Shown: positions 25,013 through 36,034, counted from the first letter of the stretch. The stretch: 39,972 nt of DNA from JALGWA01 sp964604955 (GCA_964604955.1 CAZSBE010000015.1:1-39972), one strand, 5' to 3'. The notes: a model not told the origin generated them from the sequence alone. A program made the numbers and translations.

Positions 25013-26314
25013 TCAATCCGCATAACGTCTTACGAATATCTCCTCGCGCGTGCGTTCCAGCCAATTCTGGAACTGGCGTTCGCGCACACGGCTCTCGAGA
25101 ACGTTCCGGATCCACTCCTTCGAGTCCTCGTATGAGGCCTTCCTAGTCTCGGCCCGCGTAATCAGCTTTATTATCTGGAAACCATAATCCGTCGGGAGGA
25201 CGGGTGAGACTTCGCCCGGGCTCATTGCCCCCACCACCGAAGCGTGGGGCTCCCCCAGGTCCTCGATACGAACCTCGCCCACGTACCCGCCGGCCTCACG
25301 CGACTTGTCGTCGTCGCTGTACTCCCTGGCGAGATCCTCGAAACTCTCGCCGGACACCGCGCGTTCCCTCACGTCGCGGGCGAGTTCGGCCGCCGCCGCG
25401 GTGTCTGCCGCGGTCGTGACCAGCTTGAAGAACAGGTGGCTCAGCGTCAGCTTCCCGTCCACCTCGTCATCCACTCTCAGGATCTCATAGCCGTACCTGG
25501 TGCGCGTGGGGGGCGATATCTCTCCGGGCTCAACCGTGAGCACAGCTTCGGCGATCTCCGGGCCCAGGTCCTCGCGGCTCACGGTTCCCAGCAGGCCGCC
25601 CGCCTCGCGCGTGAGCGCGTCATCCGACATGTCCCGCGCCACGTCGGCGAATGTCTCGCCGCCCGCCAGCCGGTCGAGCGCGCGGCTCACCCTGGCCAGA
25701 ACGTCCCCCTCTTTCTCCGGCGAGGGCTCCGGCACGATGAGAATGTGCGATATGCCCACCACCGCAGGGATCTCGGGGATCGAATCGTACTTGGTATCGT
25801 AAAACTCCCGCACCTCAGCCTCGTCGACGAACGCCGAGGCGAATGCCGATCGCATGAACTTGGAGATGATAAGCTGCTCCCTCAGGTCCGTCCGGTAACG
25901 GTCTTTGAGTCCCTTGAGGGTCATGCCCTGGCGCTGGAGCTCCGCCATGAACGCCTGCTCGGAACCGGCCGATTGCATCAGGTCCACCACCCAGCTGTTG
26001 AGGGCGTCCTCAACCTCGGGGCGCGTGACCTCGATGCCGTCCTTTCTCGCCTTCTCGAGCACTATTCTCCGGTCGATCATAGCGGTCAGTACGTCTTCGC
26101 GCAGCTGCTCGAGCTCGGCCGGACCGGTTGGCATGGGCTGGCCCCTCATCTGTCGGAGGTAGAGCTCTTCTGCTATCGCCGCCTCAATGTCGCTCAAGAA
26201 GATGGGGTTCTTTTCCACGACGGCGAGGATACGGTCGGCGGGCTCGGCCGCCCGGGCCGTTCCTGCGAGCGCGCCCAGCAGGAGCACGGTCAACATGGTC
26301 ATGCGCAGTTTCAT
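25013..26314 (-). CDS. SurA-like periplasmic peptidyl-prolyl isomerase/chaperone
   Basis: ATG 26314 gives 433 residues with a signal peptide (MKLRMTMLTVLLLGALAGTARA). The SurA-type N-terminal chaperone region follows (ILAVVEKNPIFLSDIEAAI, LREDVLTAMIDRRIVLEKA). Two parvulin domains come next, opening at VVGISHILIVPEPS and LTLSHLFFKLV, each with the REAGG(L/Y)(L/V)G core and YG(Y/F)(E/Q)I(L/I) end. The last helix region closes the SurA fold. It should escort unfolded outer-membrane proteins across the periplasm, in keeping with the barrel gene at 3278. It starts ten bases after a second parvulin gene. Calling it surA itself is reasonable but not proven. Confidence 0.9.
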   Translation of the reverse strand: MKLRMTMLTVLLLGALAGTARAAEPADRILAVVEKNPIFLSDIEAAIAEELYLRQMRGQPMPTGPAELEQLREDVLTAMIDRRIVLEKARKDGIEVTRPEVEDALNSWVVDLMQSAGSEQAFMAELQRQGMTLKGLKDRYRTDLREQLIISKFMRSAFASAFVDEAEVREFYDTKYDSIPEIPAVVGISHILIVPEPSPEKEGDVLARVSRALDRLAGGETFADVARDMSDDALTREAGGLLGTVSREDLGPEIAEAVLTVEPGEISPPTRTRYGYEILRVDDEVDGKLTLSHLFFKLVTTAADTAAAAELARDVRERAVSGESFEDLAREYSDDDKSREAGGYVGEVRIEDLGEPHASVVGAMSPGEVSPVLPTDYGFQIIKLITRAETRKASYEDSKEWIRNVLESRVRERQFQNWLERTREEIFVRRYAD

Positions 26315-26324
26315 TCGGCCTCTC

Positions 26325-28013
26325 TTAGAGCGATGTGAAATCGATAGAAGCAAGGACGTCCGGATTGATGCTGACTTTCTGCTCCTCCATCTTCCCGGCA
26401 AGCCAGGCGCTGAAGACCTTGTCCTGCTCCAGCCCCAGAACCCGCGAGCCCAGCGCTTCCTTGATCTCGTCGAACTCGAGCTGCCTGGGTTCGGCCTTTC
26501 CGATGAGCTTCATCACCATATAGCCCTCAGGCCCCCAGGTGGGGGGCAGCAGCATCGGCTCGGTTATGTCACCCTTATTCATTTTAGAAACGGCGTCATA
26601 GACATCCGGGAACTGCTGGAGCGTGCTCGCGGCAAATGTCTCTTTTATCTCGCCGCCCTGGTCCCTGGTCCTGGGGTCGATTGACCTGGCCTTTGCCAGC
26701 GCCGCGAAGTCGGCCCCGCCCCTGAGTTCTTCATAGACATCCTCGGCCCCGGTTTTCGTCTCCACAACGATTATTGCCATATTGTATGCGGGCTCAGATA
26801 CCAGCTGTTCCCTGTTCTCTTCATAGAAACTCCTCAGCGCCGCATCGTCCACGCTCACGTCCTTGACGAGCGAGTCATGAAACGCCGTCACCATCACCCT
26901 CTCGTATTCGCGGTCGCCGGCCCGCACCACGTCATCCCACTCGCCATAGCCGAGCTCAAGCGCCTCCAGCACCCAGAGCTCGCCCGTCATATAATCCCGC
27001 ATAATCGACTTTATGAATTCGGCATCGGCGCCGTAGGACGGCCTGCCGAAATCCCTGACGCCGGCTATCCGCTCCATATACTGACCGATGGTCCACTCGC
27101 CGCCGTCACGGGAGGCTATTACCATACCCAGCTCCTCGTCAGAGAACCGCGGGAGCTGTCCCGCGGGGCCACCTTCCCTCCGATTGGCATCGCGCGTCCG
27201 CGCCGCCACGAGCTCGAGAGCATCGTCGTTGTACGTAACGTGGTACTTCTCCCTGTACTGGGCGGCCAGCATTTTCTGCCGGTCGGTTATCTTCTTTGAC
27301 ATCAGCATCGACTCGAGCCCCACCCTGGCGCTCTCGAAGTCCATCTGCTCGCGGTCCTGCTTCTCGACCAACTGGATAACGGTGTAGTAGCCGTCGTAGG
27401 GAAGGACTTCGCTCACGTCACCGGGCGACATGGCCTCAATGGCTGCCTCGACATTGGCCGGCATTGTCCCCAGGGGCGTGAACCCGAGGTCGCCGCCGTT
27501 AGACCGCGACGGGTCTATCGAATAGATGCCGGCGACCTCACCGAAGGGCCGGCCCGATTTGATCTTCCCGAGCGCGGCCTTTGCCGCGGCCTCGGACCTC
27601 GTGAATATCCAGGCCAGGTGGTAGGCGACCCGCTGCTTGTCGTACAGGGCGCGCATTTCCTCGTCGCTTATGCTGATCTTGCCCTTTATCTCCTGCTCGT
27701 AATAAGCCTGCCAGGCCCTGTTCTGGATTGCCATCTCCCTTGCCTCCAGGGCTTCCGGGAGGTCGCCGAATCCCGCCTTCTCGGCCTCGAGGCGTATCAC
27801 TTCTTTCGCGACAACGTCTTTTGCGAAAGCCTCTTTCTCCTCTATGGTATCCAGCCTGGGCCGCGCGTGCTGGGAGATGGCGAGGTACTCGTTCTTGATC
27901 TTGGCGACAGTGACTTCATGGCCGCCGACCTCGGCAACCACCCTGTCCTCCGTGGACGTGCACGACGCAAGCAAGACGAGCGCCAAACAGGGTATAATGA
28001 GCCTTAGTTTCAT
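26325..28013 (-). CDS. Parvulin-domain (PpiC/PpiD-like) lipoprotein
   Basis: ATG 28013 with AAAGGAGTG upstream gives 562 residues and a clear lipoprotein signal, MKLRLIIPCLALVLLASC. A chaperone-like N-terminal helical region carries VVAEVGGHEVTVAKIKNEY. The first parvulin-like domain starts near VAYHLAWIFTRSE, with RSNGGDLGF. After a helical middle, a second lies near YNMAIIVVETKTG, with RDQGGEIKE. Both lack the typical SHIL opening, so catalytic activity may be weak. It is probably a membrane-tethered periplasmic foldase working with the SurA-like protein encoded next. PrsA and PpiD are the closest functional parallels. Confidence 0.85.
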   Translation of the reverse strand: MKLRLIIPCLALVLLASCTSTEDRVVAEVGGHEVTVAKIKNEYLAISQHARPRLDTIEEKEAFAKDVVAKEVIRLEAEKAGFGDLPEALEAREMAIQNRAWQAYYEQEIKGKISISDEEMRALYDKQRVAYHLAWIFTRSEAAAKAALGKIKSGRPFGEVAGIYSIDPSRSNGGDLGFTPLGTMPANVEAAIEAMSPGDVSEVLPYDGYYTVIQLVEKQDREQMDFESARVGLESMLMSKKITDRQKMLAAQYREKYHVTYNDDALELVAARTRDANRREGGPAGQLPRFSDEELGMVIASRDGGEWTIGQYMERIAGVRDFGRPSYGADAEFIKSIMRDYMTGELWVLEALELGYGEWDDVVRAGDREYERVMVTAFHDSLVKDVSVDDAALRSFYEENREQLVSEPAYNMAIIVVETKTGAEDVYEELRGGADFAALAKARSIDPRTRDQGGEIKETFAASTLQQFPDVYDAVSKMNKGDITEPMLLPPTWGPEGYMVMKLIGKAEPRQLEFDEIKEALGSRVLGLEQDKVFSAWLAGKMEEQKVSINPDVLASIDFTSL

Positions 28014-28050
28014 CGTAGACACTCCTTTCCTCTGCCGCAAACTATCACAA

Positions 28051-31000
28051 TCAAAGAAGCGCATTCAATACCTTTCTGGCCAGCGCAAGCCGCTCGCGGG
28101 GCCTATCGGGAACACCTTTGACGCCGATGCCCGTCCGCGCACCAGAGAAGAGCTCGATGTCTATTCCCTTCTTTACGACGTTTTCTATCTTCGAAACCGA
28201 AAGGTCCGCGTCTTTTCCCGCTTCCAGGAAAACCGTAGAGGACTTCACGGCGACGCGTTCTATTCCCGCCATTGCCCCGAGTATCCGCAGCTGCTGGAAC
28301 TCGAGGAGGTTTAGCCCCTCGAAGGGGACGCGTCCGAAACGGTCCAGAAGCTCCTGCTCGAGGTCGGCTACCTCTTCAAGTTTCCTGGCCTCGACGAGTT
28401 TCTTGTAGAATATGACCCTCTGTTTCTCGTCGCCCACATAGGTCTCGGGGATGAAGGCCGGTATGTCGGTCTCTATCCGCGTCGCTATTCTCACCTCTAT
28501 GGGCTCTCCCTTGAGTTCCTTGACGGCTTCTTCGAGGAGCTTGACGTAGAGGTCGAACCCGACCTCGGCGACGTAGCCGCTCTGCTCGGGGCCGAGTATG
28601 TTGCCGCAGCCCCTGATCTCGAGGTCCCGCATCGCGACCTTGAGCCCCGACCCGAGCTCGGTAAACTCGGTGAGCGCCCTCAACCGTTTCCGCTGCACAT
28701 CGGTCAACCTCTTCTTCCTGGGAACCAGGAAGTAGGCATAAGCCCTGTGCCTGGACCTCCCCACGCGCCCGCGGAGCTGGTAGAGCTGGGCCAGACCCAG
28801 CGTCTCGGCCCGGTTTACAACGATGGTATTCACATTGGGTATGTCGAGGCCCGACTCGACGATCATGGTCGAGATGAGCACGTCGTATTCGCGGTCGATG
28901 AACTCGAGCATGACCTTCTCAAGCTGGCGCTCCTTCATCTGGCCGTGCGCCACGGCGAACCGCACATTGGGCAAGAGCTCGGTCAGATGCGCGGCGACCG
29001 TGTCGATGGTCTCGACCCGGTTGTGCACGAAGAAGACCTGGCCGCCCCTGTCGAGTTCCCTCAGTATGGCGCTCACGACTATTTCCTCGTCGTACTTGGC
29101 CACCTCGGTGTCCACCGGGAGCCTGCCCCGCGGCGGGGTGTCTATGACGGACATGTCTCTCGCGCCCATGAGCGCCATGTGCAGAGTGCGCGGAATCGGG
29201 GTCGCCGTGAGCGTGAGAACGTCGACCGTCGCCCTCAGGTGCTTGAATTTCTCCTTGTGCGCCACGCCGAACCGTTGCTCCTCATCGATCATCACGAGCC
29301 CGAGGTCGCTGAACTCGATGTCCTTCTGCAGCAGCCGGTGGGTCCCGATCACTATGTCCACCTGGCCTGTCTTGAGCTCCTCGACGACTGCCTTTTGCTC
29401 CCCGCGGGTCCTGAACCTGCTCAGCATCTCCACTCTCACCGGGTAATCGGCGAGCCGCTCGCGGAAGGTGTGATAATGCTGCTGGGCGAGTACCGTGGTC
29501 GGCACCAGAAGGGCCACCTGCTTGCCGTCCTGCACGGCCTTGAAGGCCGCCCTCACCGCCACTTCGGTCTTGCCGTAGCCGACGTCGCCGCATATCAACC
29601 TGTCCATGGGCTTGTCGGCCTGCATGTCGCTCTTGATTTCCTGGGTGGTGCGCAGCTGGTCCGGGGTGTCGTCGTAGATGAACGAAGCCTCGAGCTCGCG
29701 CTGCCACCGTGAGTCCGGGCTGAAGGCGAAGCCCGGCCGCGCCTGGCGCAGCGCGTACAGTTTTATGAGTTCCTCGGCCATCTGCTTTATAGCCTTCTTC
29801 GTGCGCGCCTTGACTCTCTCCCAGCTCGCCCCCCCGAGCTTGGAGAGGCTGGGGGGCTCGCCGTCCTTGCCGAGGTACTTCTGAAGCAGGTCGAGCTGCT
29901 CGATGGGAACGTACAACCTGTCGCCTGCCTGGTAGTTGATGAGCAGGCACTCGGTCTCGCGGCCGTCCACCACCAGCCGCTCGACCCCGCCGTACCTGCC
30001 GATGCCGTGGTCTATGTGCACGACGAAATCACCCGGATTGAGCGCCCTGTAACTCTCCACGGGCCCCTCGCCCTTGAACCGGGGATACCTCGGCCGGCGC
30101 CGGTAGCGCCCGAATATCTCGTGGTCCGTGAGAACCTGAAGGTTGGCCTCCGGGAAAACGAATCCCTCGCTCAGTAGCCCTATTCCGATGGTGACCCGCG
30201 CATCCTCGCCGGGCACTATCTCCTCGAGCCGCTCGGCCTGGCCTACGTTGTCGCACAGAATGAAGGTCTCGACGCCCCGCCCCGCCGACTCCGCGAGGGC
30301 CTCCCTGAGGATCTTGAGGCTGCCCGCGAACGGGTCCGGACTCCGGATGTCGAGGCTGTAATCGTCTGCGGCCGTCTTGAGCGGCGAAACGCCCACCGTC
30401 GCCCGCCTCTCAAGCGATTTGCCGGCTGCGGCCCATTCGAGGTAAATGTCCTGCGGAAGCGGGAGCGCCAGTTTCCTGGACTTCTCTCCGTATATGGTCT
30501 CGGCCTCTTCGAAAGAGGCATCGGCTTTCTCGGCCAGCATCTCGGGGTCGAGAAGAACATAGAAGGCATCGTCGGGAAGATAGGTTCCCAGGGTCGCTTC
30601 CCCGGAATAGAAATAGGGGGCATATGCTTCTATGCCGTCGAAAAAGAAGCGCTCCTTGACATGCATGATGACGTCTTCCATCCGCTGCTTCTTGAGGTCG
30701 GCGCGCTTGATATGCGAGAGCAAGCGGCCGGTGGCGTCATCGCCCAGCACGACCTCTCTCGAGGGAAGCAGGCTCACCTCATCGATCCGCCCGGTGGAGC
30801 GCTGGCTGACGGGGTCGAACTCCCGGATGGACTCGACCTCGTCGCCGAAGAACTCTATCCGGACGGGGTACTCCCGTCCCTGGCAGTAGACGTCGAAAAT
30901 GCCCCCCCGCATGCTGAAAGTCCCGACGTCCTCCACTATCTGGGCCCTCGTGTACCCGGTGCTAATGAGATTGGAAATGAGTTCGTCCGGCCTTATGGCC

Positions 31001-31443
31001 TGGCCGGTAGAGAGGTTGGTAATCGCCGCGCCCAGGTCGGCCGGCGGGATTATCTTGCGGATAAAGCCCCGCACCGGCGCGACGACCACGCCGCGCCTGC
31101 CCCCGAGCAGGGCCGCGAGCGTCCTGAGGCGCGTCCCAACGATTTCCTCGTGCGGGGAGAATTCGTCATAGGGAAGAATCTCCCAGTCGGGGAGGTGAAG
31201 AACCTCGTCCCCGCCGAGAACGCTCTCCAGGTCATCTCTTATCTTCTCCGATTCGCCGGGGCATATCACGACGACCGTTCTTCCGATTTCGCGGTAGAGA
31301 AGCGCAGCGAGCATGGCCCGCATGGAACCCGGCACCCCGCCTACCCTGGCAGCCACCTTTCCGGCCGCGAGATCCTCCAGGAGCGCGCTCAGAGATTGGC
31401 TATGCCTTAGTCTTCGAGAGATGCTCGAGAGCATCGTTGTCAT
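28051..31443 (-). CDS. mfd: Transcription-repair coupling factor Mfd
   Basis: The 1130-residue protein is of standard Mfd length. The UvrB-homologous N-terminal part includes LPDWEILPYDEFSPH. The CarD-like RNA-polymerase-interacting domain lies near residues 465-560 (GDFVVHIDHGIGRYGG, ECLLINYQAGDRLYVP). The RecG-like motor has Walker A GDVGYGKTEVAVRA (about 620), MIDEEQRFGV (about 720), TATPIPRTL and QLRGRVGRSRHRAYAY. The TRCF C-terminal domain closes the chain. Mfd removes stalled RNA polymerase and recruits UvrA. ATG 31443 overlaps the batA-like 3' end by 44 bases; ATG 31434 is an alternative. Confidence 0.97.
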   Translation of the reverse strand: MTTMLSSISRRLRHSQSLSALLEDLAAGKVAARVGGVPGSMRAMLAALLYREIGRTVVVICPGESEKIRDDLESVLGGDEVLHLPDWEILPYDEFSPHEEIVGTRLRTLAALLGGRRGVVVAPVRGFIRKIIPPADLGAAITNLSTGQAIRPDELISNLISTGYTRAQIVEDVGTFSMRGGIFDVYCQGREYPVRIEFFGDEVESIREFDPVSQRSTGRIDEVSLLPSREVVLGDDATGRLLSHIKRADLKKQRMEDVIMHVKERFFFDGIEAYAPYFYSGEATLGTYLPDDAFYVLLDPEMLAEKADASFEEAETIYGEKSRKLALPLPQDIYLEWAAAGKSLERRATVGVSPLKTAADDYSLDIRSPDPFAGSLKILREALAESAGRGVETFILCDNVGQAERLEEIVPGEDARVTIGIGLLSEGFVFPEANLQVLTDHEIFGRYRRRPRYPRFKGEGPVESYRALNPGDFVVHIDHGIGRYGGVERLVVDGRETECLLINYQAGDRLYVPIEQLDLLQKYLGKDGEPPSLSKLGGASWERVKARTKKAIKQMAEELIKLYALRQARPGFAFSPDSRWQRELEASFIYDDTPDQLRTTQEIKSDMQADKPMDRLICGDVGYGKTEVAVRAAFKAVQDGKQVALLVPTTVLAQQHYHTFRERLADYPVRVEMLSRFRTRGEQKAVVEELKTGQVDIVIGTHRLLQKDIEFSDLGLVMIDEEQRFGVAHKEKFKHLRATVDVLTLTATPIPRTLHMALMGARDMSVIDTPPRGRLPVDTEVAKYDEEIVVSAILRELDRGGQVFFVHNRVETIDTVAAHLTELLPNVRFAVAHGQMKERQLEKVMLEFIDREYDVLISTMIVESGLDIPNVNTIVVNRAETLGLAQLYQLRGRVGRSRHRAYAYFLVPRKKRLTDVQRKRLRALTEFTELGSGLKVAMRDLEIRGCGNILGPEQSGYVAEVGFDLYVKLLEEAVKELKGEPIEVRIATRIETDIPAFIPETYVGDEKQRVIFYKKLVEARKLEEVADLEQELLDRFGRVPFEGLNLLEFQQLRILGAMAGIERVAVKSSTVFLEAGKDADLSVSKIENVVKKGIDIELFSGARTGIGVKGVPDRPRERLALARKVLNALL

Positions 31444-33466
31444 CCGCCCCCCTGAACCTGTCTAAGAGGTCCGACGCGATCACGGTCTCCACCAGCAACA
31501 GGATAAGAGCCAGCCATATGAATGTATGGGAGAGCTCCCGCCCTCTTCTCAAAACCGAGATCGATTCGCCGAGATCCTCAACGCCCCGGATTCGCCTGAT
31601 GTCGAGCCCCTCGATGCCGGAGGCCATATCGCTCTCCGAGATCTTGGCGAGGTCGCTTTCTGCGGCATCCACGTTCACGGCGAATACGGACAGCGTCTCG
31701 TCCGCGCTCTTTAAGAAGTATACGCCGGGAACGGCGGGCGGGTCTATCCTGTAGCCCTGCCCGTGGCCGACTAGCTGGGGAAACACAAACGAGGTGCCGG
31801 TCGGCCCGTCGAGCGCTGTGTCGCCTTCATGGCGCGCGACCCTGACGACCACCTCCTGGCCGACGGTGTAGTTCTCGCCGAAACCCATACTGGATGAGAG
31901 GAAGAGGCTCACCTCATGAATGAATGGAAGGAACTGCGCGGCCAGGGGAAAGTCGGTCCAGGAATCGCCCGCGGGAAACGTGAAGAGCACTACGCGTTCG
32001 GCCACCTCGACCACGGCCGGCGAACCGTCAGTGAACCTGGCTATGGCGTTTCCGCCACCGGGGTTGACTTTCATGAAGCTGTAGAACCTGATGTCTTTGA
32101 AAGGGTTCTCGTCCGACTTGAACCTTGCAAAGACCGGGTGCTCCCGCTCGAATCTCTCCATGGCGTAGTAACCGCCCTCCCCGCCGTAGACGCCTTCGAT
32201 GGTAGCATCTCCCAGGACGGGTAGGATGTTGTGATTGTAAGCCCCGGTATCCACGCGGTTTCCCAGGAATATGAGCACGCTTCCACCGCCCTCTACAAAC
32301 TGCGAGACCGCTTCGGTCTCCATGGGAAGGAGCCTGACGACGTTGCTCAGGACCAGGATGTCCATACCTGCGAGCACTTCGTTGCTCAAGGTGCCCTCCT
32401 CAATCTCGACGGGCCGGAAGAGCCCGCCCCCTTCGGGGCTCAGCGCGGTCTTGATGTAGTACGCGTCGCCTACGATCCCGACCCGCCGCGTGCGCGCCAT
32501 GAGCGCGAAAAACCTGACGTCGTCGGCTTCGAGCTTGTCGGCCGCCAGCCTCACTTCTCCCCACGCCAGCCCGGCCGACGGCGGCAGCCCGAACCTCTCG
32601 CGTTCCTCGGCCCCCTCGCCGGGCGAGAATACCGTGCGCTCGAGCAGCGCCCCCTTGAGGAACACCTCTGCCACCCTGCCCTGGGCCGAACCGCCGCCCG
32701 ACCGTCCGAAGGTCGCGTCCATATAGAGCGCGTCCGTTCCCGACGGTATACGGAACGACAGGTCCTTGACGAAAGAATTGCCGATCTCCTCGCCGAGATC
32801 CACGATCAGCAGCTTCGCCCCCGAGCCCGAAGCGTCTATTTTCCTAGCGAGGTCCCGCCATCCCGCCCGCTGCATATCGGATACCAGGTATATCTCCCTG
32901 TTGGGGTTCGTCGATTCACTCACGATCGTCGCGGCGCGGGCGAGCGCCCCGGGGATGTCCGTCCCGGCGTAGCCGAGCTCGATCTCCGAAACCAGCCGCG
33001 CGAGCCTCTCAACGTCGCCGGTCCCGGTTTCGTTCATGGCCCGCCCGCCGGCAGCGGCTGAGAGAATGAAGACTTCGTCGTTCCTGTCGAAATAGTCGAG
33101 AAGCTCGAGCGTCTTCTCCCTCGCCACATCGAACAGCACGCGGTTGGCCTCGCGCCTTCCCATGCTGAAGGAGTTGTCCAGCACGATGACCGCCGTGGTC
33201 GGCAGGTGCCCCCTCGCCGCGCTCCCGCTCATGAGCGTCGGGCGGGCCAGGGCGAGCGCGATGAAGAGAACGGTCAGGGTTCTCACGACCAGGAGCAGGA
33301 GCTGTTTGAGCTTGAACCGCCTGGTCTTCTTCCTGAGCATCTTGCGCACGAACTCGAGCGAAGGGAATTCCTCTATCTTGACCCGTTGCCGGTGAAGCAG
33401 ATGGATGATCACGGGCACCGCGGCGGCAATCAGGGCGAATAAGTACAGGGGGTTGAGGAAATTCAT
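31400..33466 (-). CDS. BatA-type von Willebrand factor A membrane protein
   Basis: The 688-residue protein opens with the BatA/aerotolerance N-terminal signature MNFLNPLYLFALIAAAVPV and IHLLHRQRVKIEEFPSLEF, then a second transmembrane helix (56-74). A VWA domain follows with MIDAS DNSFSMG (97-103). The periplasmic middle includes a glutamine-amidotransferase-like stretch (MDILVLSNVVRLL, FVEGGGSVLIFLGNRVD). A last helix (FIWLALILLLVETVIA) returns it to the membrane. Such proteins operate with MoxR ATPases and DUF58 proteins, encoded directly upstream, in envelope stress or metal-insertion chaperoning. The exact client is unknown. Confidence 0.9.
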   Translation of the reverse strand: MNFLNPLYLFALIAAAVPVIIHLLHRQRVKIEEFPSLEFVRKMLRKKTRRFKLKQLLLLVVRTLTVLFIALALARPTLMSGSAARGHLPTTAVIVLDNSFSMGRREANRVLFDVAREKTLELLDYFDRNDEVFILSAAAGGRAMNETGTGDVERLARLVSEIELGYAGTDIPGALARAATIVSESTNPNREIYLVSDMQRAGWRDLARKIDASGSGAKLLIVDLGEEIGNSFVKDLSFRIPSGTDALYMDATFGRSGGGSAQGRVAEVFLKGALLERTVFSPGEGAEERERFGLPPSAGLAWGEVRLAADKLEADDVRFFALMARTRRVGIVGDAYYIKTALSPEGGGLFRPVEIEEGTLSNEVLAGMDILVLSNVVRLLPMETEAVSQFVEGGGSVLIFLGNRVDTGAYNHNILPVLGDATIEGVYGGEGGYYAMERFEREHPVFARFKSDENPFKDIRFYSFMKVNPGGGNAIARFTDGSPAVVEVAERVVLFTFPAGDSWTDFPLAAQFLPFIHEVSLFLSSSMGFGENYTVGQEVVVRVARHEGDTALDGPTGTSFVFPQLVGHGQGYRIDPPAVPGVYFLKSADETLSVFAVNVDAAESDLAKISESDMASGIEGLDIRRIRGVEDLGESISVLRRGRELSHTFIWLALILLLVETVIASDLLDRFRGADDNDALEHLSKTKA

Positions 33467-33477
33467 GAGTCTCTACC

Positions 33478-34366
33478 CTATCCCATCCTCTGTCTCTTCT
33501 CAAGGTAGGAGAATAGAGCAACATCGAAAGTGGTCTCGGTGTTTATGGGTACGTAGTCGATGCCGCTCTGCCTGAGGACCGACCTGTACCGGGAAATCCA
33601 CGCCGACACCTGGCTCCTGTACTCCCGCCTTATGTTCCAGGGAACCGCCGGCACCTCTTCGCCGGTCTCCATATCCTTGAGTATGACCTCATTCTCGAAA
33701 GGGAAGTTGACCTCGAAGGGGTCGAGCACGTGGAATACAATCACTTCGTGCTTCCTGTGGCGGAAGAGCTTCAGCCCCCTGACGACCTTGTCCTCGTCAT
33801 CGAGAAGGTCCGAGATGACTATGATGAGCCCGCGGCGCTTCACCCTCTGCGCGAGTTCGTAGAGGCTGACCCCGAGGTCAGTTTCCTCCGCCGGGGTTAT
33901 CTCCGTGAGCTCCTTCAGGATCGCGTGCAGATGCCGGCCCACCGACCTCGGCGGGATATATTTCCTTATCCGCGTGTCGAAAGTGAGTAGTCCCACCGAG
34001 TCCTGCTGCTTGAGCATGAGGTAGGCCAGCGACGCGCCGAGATAGCAGCCGTATTCGAGCTTGGATATGCCGCCCGACGTGTAGCCCATGGACCCGCTGG
34101 CGTCGAGAATGATATAGGCCCTGAGGTTGGTCTCCTCTTCGTATTCCTTTATATAGAAGCGGTCCGTCTTGCCGTAGACCTTCCAGTCTATGTGGCGTAT
34201 GGGGTCGCCCGGCATATACTGCCTGTGCTCGGCGAACTCCACCGAGAAGCCCTTGTAGGGCCCCCTGTGGAGACCGGTCACGAACCCTTCCACCACGAGC
34301 CGCGCCTTGACATCTATGCCCTTGAGCCGGGAGATGACGGCGGGGTCGAGGTACTTCCTGTAAGCC

Positions 34367-34374
<8 letters not shown>
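33478..34374 (-). CDS. DUF58 domain protein (VWA-like, MoxR partner)
   Basis: The 298-residue cytoplasmic protein carries the DUF58 signature YMPGDPIRHIDWKVYGKTD (53-71), then FYIKEYEEE and a VWA-like domain with MIDAS motif LDASGSMG (90-97) and the later VISDLLDDED. There is no transmembrane segment. DUF58 proteins are thought to link MoxR AAA ATPases to VWA membrane proteins. The start is GTG 34374, which overlaps the moxR end by eight bases. A batA-like gene follows after 11 bases, completing a MoxR-DUF58-BatA module. Confidence 0.92.
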
Positions 34375-35383
<1,009 letters not shown>

Positions 35384-35395
35384 AGCGTTCCTCCC

Positions 35396-35899
35396 TCAGT
35401 CCACTATTCCGAATTGCCTCTCGTCAGTCTCAACCGGCGGCCGCGTCATCAGCAGGCCCCTGACCCGGTATCTACCCAGCCGCGGCAGCGTCCCACCGGC
35501 CAGCTTCCCGTCCCAGGTGTAATCGTAAACCAGCGAATCGCCCCGGGCCAGCGACAGTATCCCCTGCGACCCGGCGAACGTCCTGCCATCAGACCACGCC
35601 CACACGCGTTCTCTGTCTCTGCTTATCACAAAATCAAAGCGCTGAGCATCGGGGAATGTGAGGCGAAGCGCCCTGGCCGAGATGTTTCTCACGACCAGCC
35701 TCATGGGAACCGGCTCGAGCGCCGCGTAGCCCATCTCCCTCAACTCAACATAAGCTCTAACCGAGTCGGCTCCAACCGGTTCCGCCGGGGCGCCCGGCCT
35801 GTCACCCTGCGGTTTGCCGTCGCACGATATCCCGCCGGGTCCGGCCAGCAGGCAGGCCGCCGCAATCGCAATGACGGGCAACCGCATTGGACATGTCAT
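35396..35899 (-). CDS. BsuPI-domain secreted protein (possible lipoprotein)
   Basis: The protein has 167 residues. A signal-peptide-like N-terminus (MRLPVIAIAAACLLAGPGG) ends at ISC, a poor match to a lipobox, so lipid attachment is uncertain. The rest matches the BsuPI (intracellular proteinase inhibitor) Ig-like fold: MRLVVRNISARALRLTF, DAQRFDFVISRDRERVWAWS and LVYDYTWDGKLAGGTLPR. Members outside Bacillus are mostly uncharacterised secreted beta-sandwiches, so inhibitor activity should not be assumed. It is the first gene of the 15-gene leftward run, 12 bases before moxR. Confidence 0.8.
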   Translation of the reverse strand: MTCPMRLPVIAIAAACLLAGPGGISCDGKPQGDRPGAPAEPVGADSVRAYVELREMGYAALEPVPMRLVVRNISARALRLTFPDAQRFDFVISRDRERVWAWSDGRTFAGSQGILSLARGDSLVYDYTWDGKLAGGTLPRLGRYRVRGLLMTRPPVETDERQFGIVD

Positions 35900-35953
35900 C
35901 GGCCGCGCCTTTCAACTCAGGGGATAGCCCGAACGGTATGACTTCTAACGTGA

Positions 35954-35983
35954 AAGGTAACAGCCCGGGCGAAGACCTGTCAA
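35954..35983 (-). promoter_or_regulatory. Possible promoter for the BsuPI-moxR-tatD run
   Basis: The minus strand has a perfect -35 TTGACA (35983-35978), an 18-base spacer ending in TGT, and a weak -10 TACCTT (35959-35954) that could act as an extended -10. It is the best candidate in front of the long leftward run, about 55 bases before the first ATG. Confidence 0.35.
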
Positions 35984-36005
35984 ACGCAATAACCTGCGCG
36001 CAACC

Positions 36006-36034
36006 TTGAACCGCGGCGGCCGGGGTGGTATAAT
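36006..36034 (+). promoter_or_regulatory. Promoter P1 of the propeller gene
   Basis: TTGAAC (36006-36011), a 17-base spacer and a perfect TATAAT (36029-36034). The predicted start near 36041 is followed by a strong GC hairpin (36048-36075) without a T-tract. Confidence 0.65.

Noticed and set aside
28747..29712. Plus-strand open frame of 321 codons inside mfd
   Set aside because: Mfd motor motifs occupy the other strand; this frame shows no domain and has a shadow-like composition.
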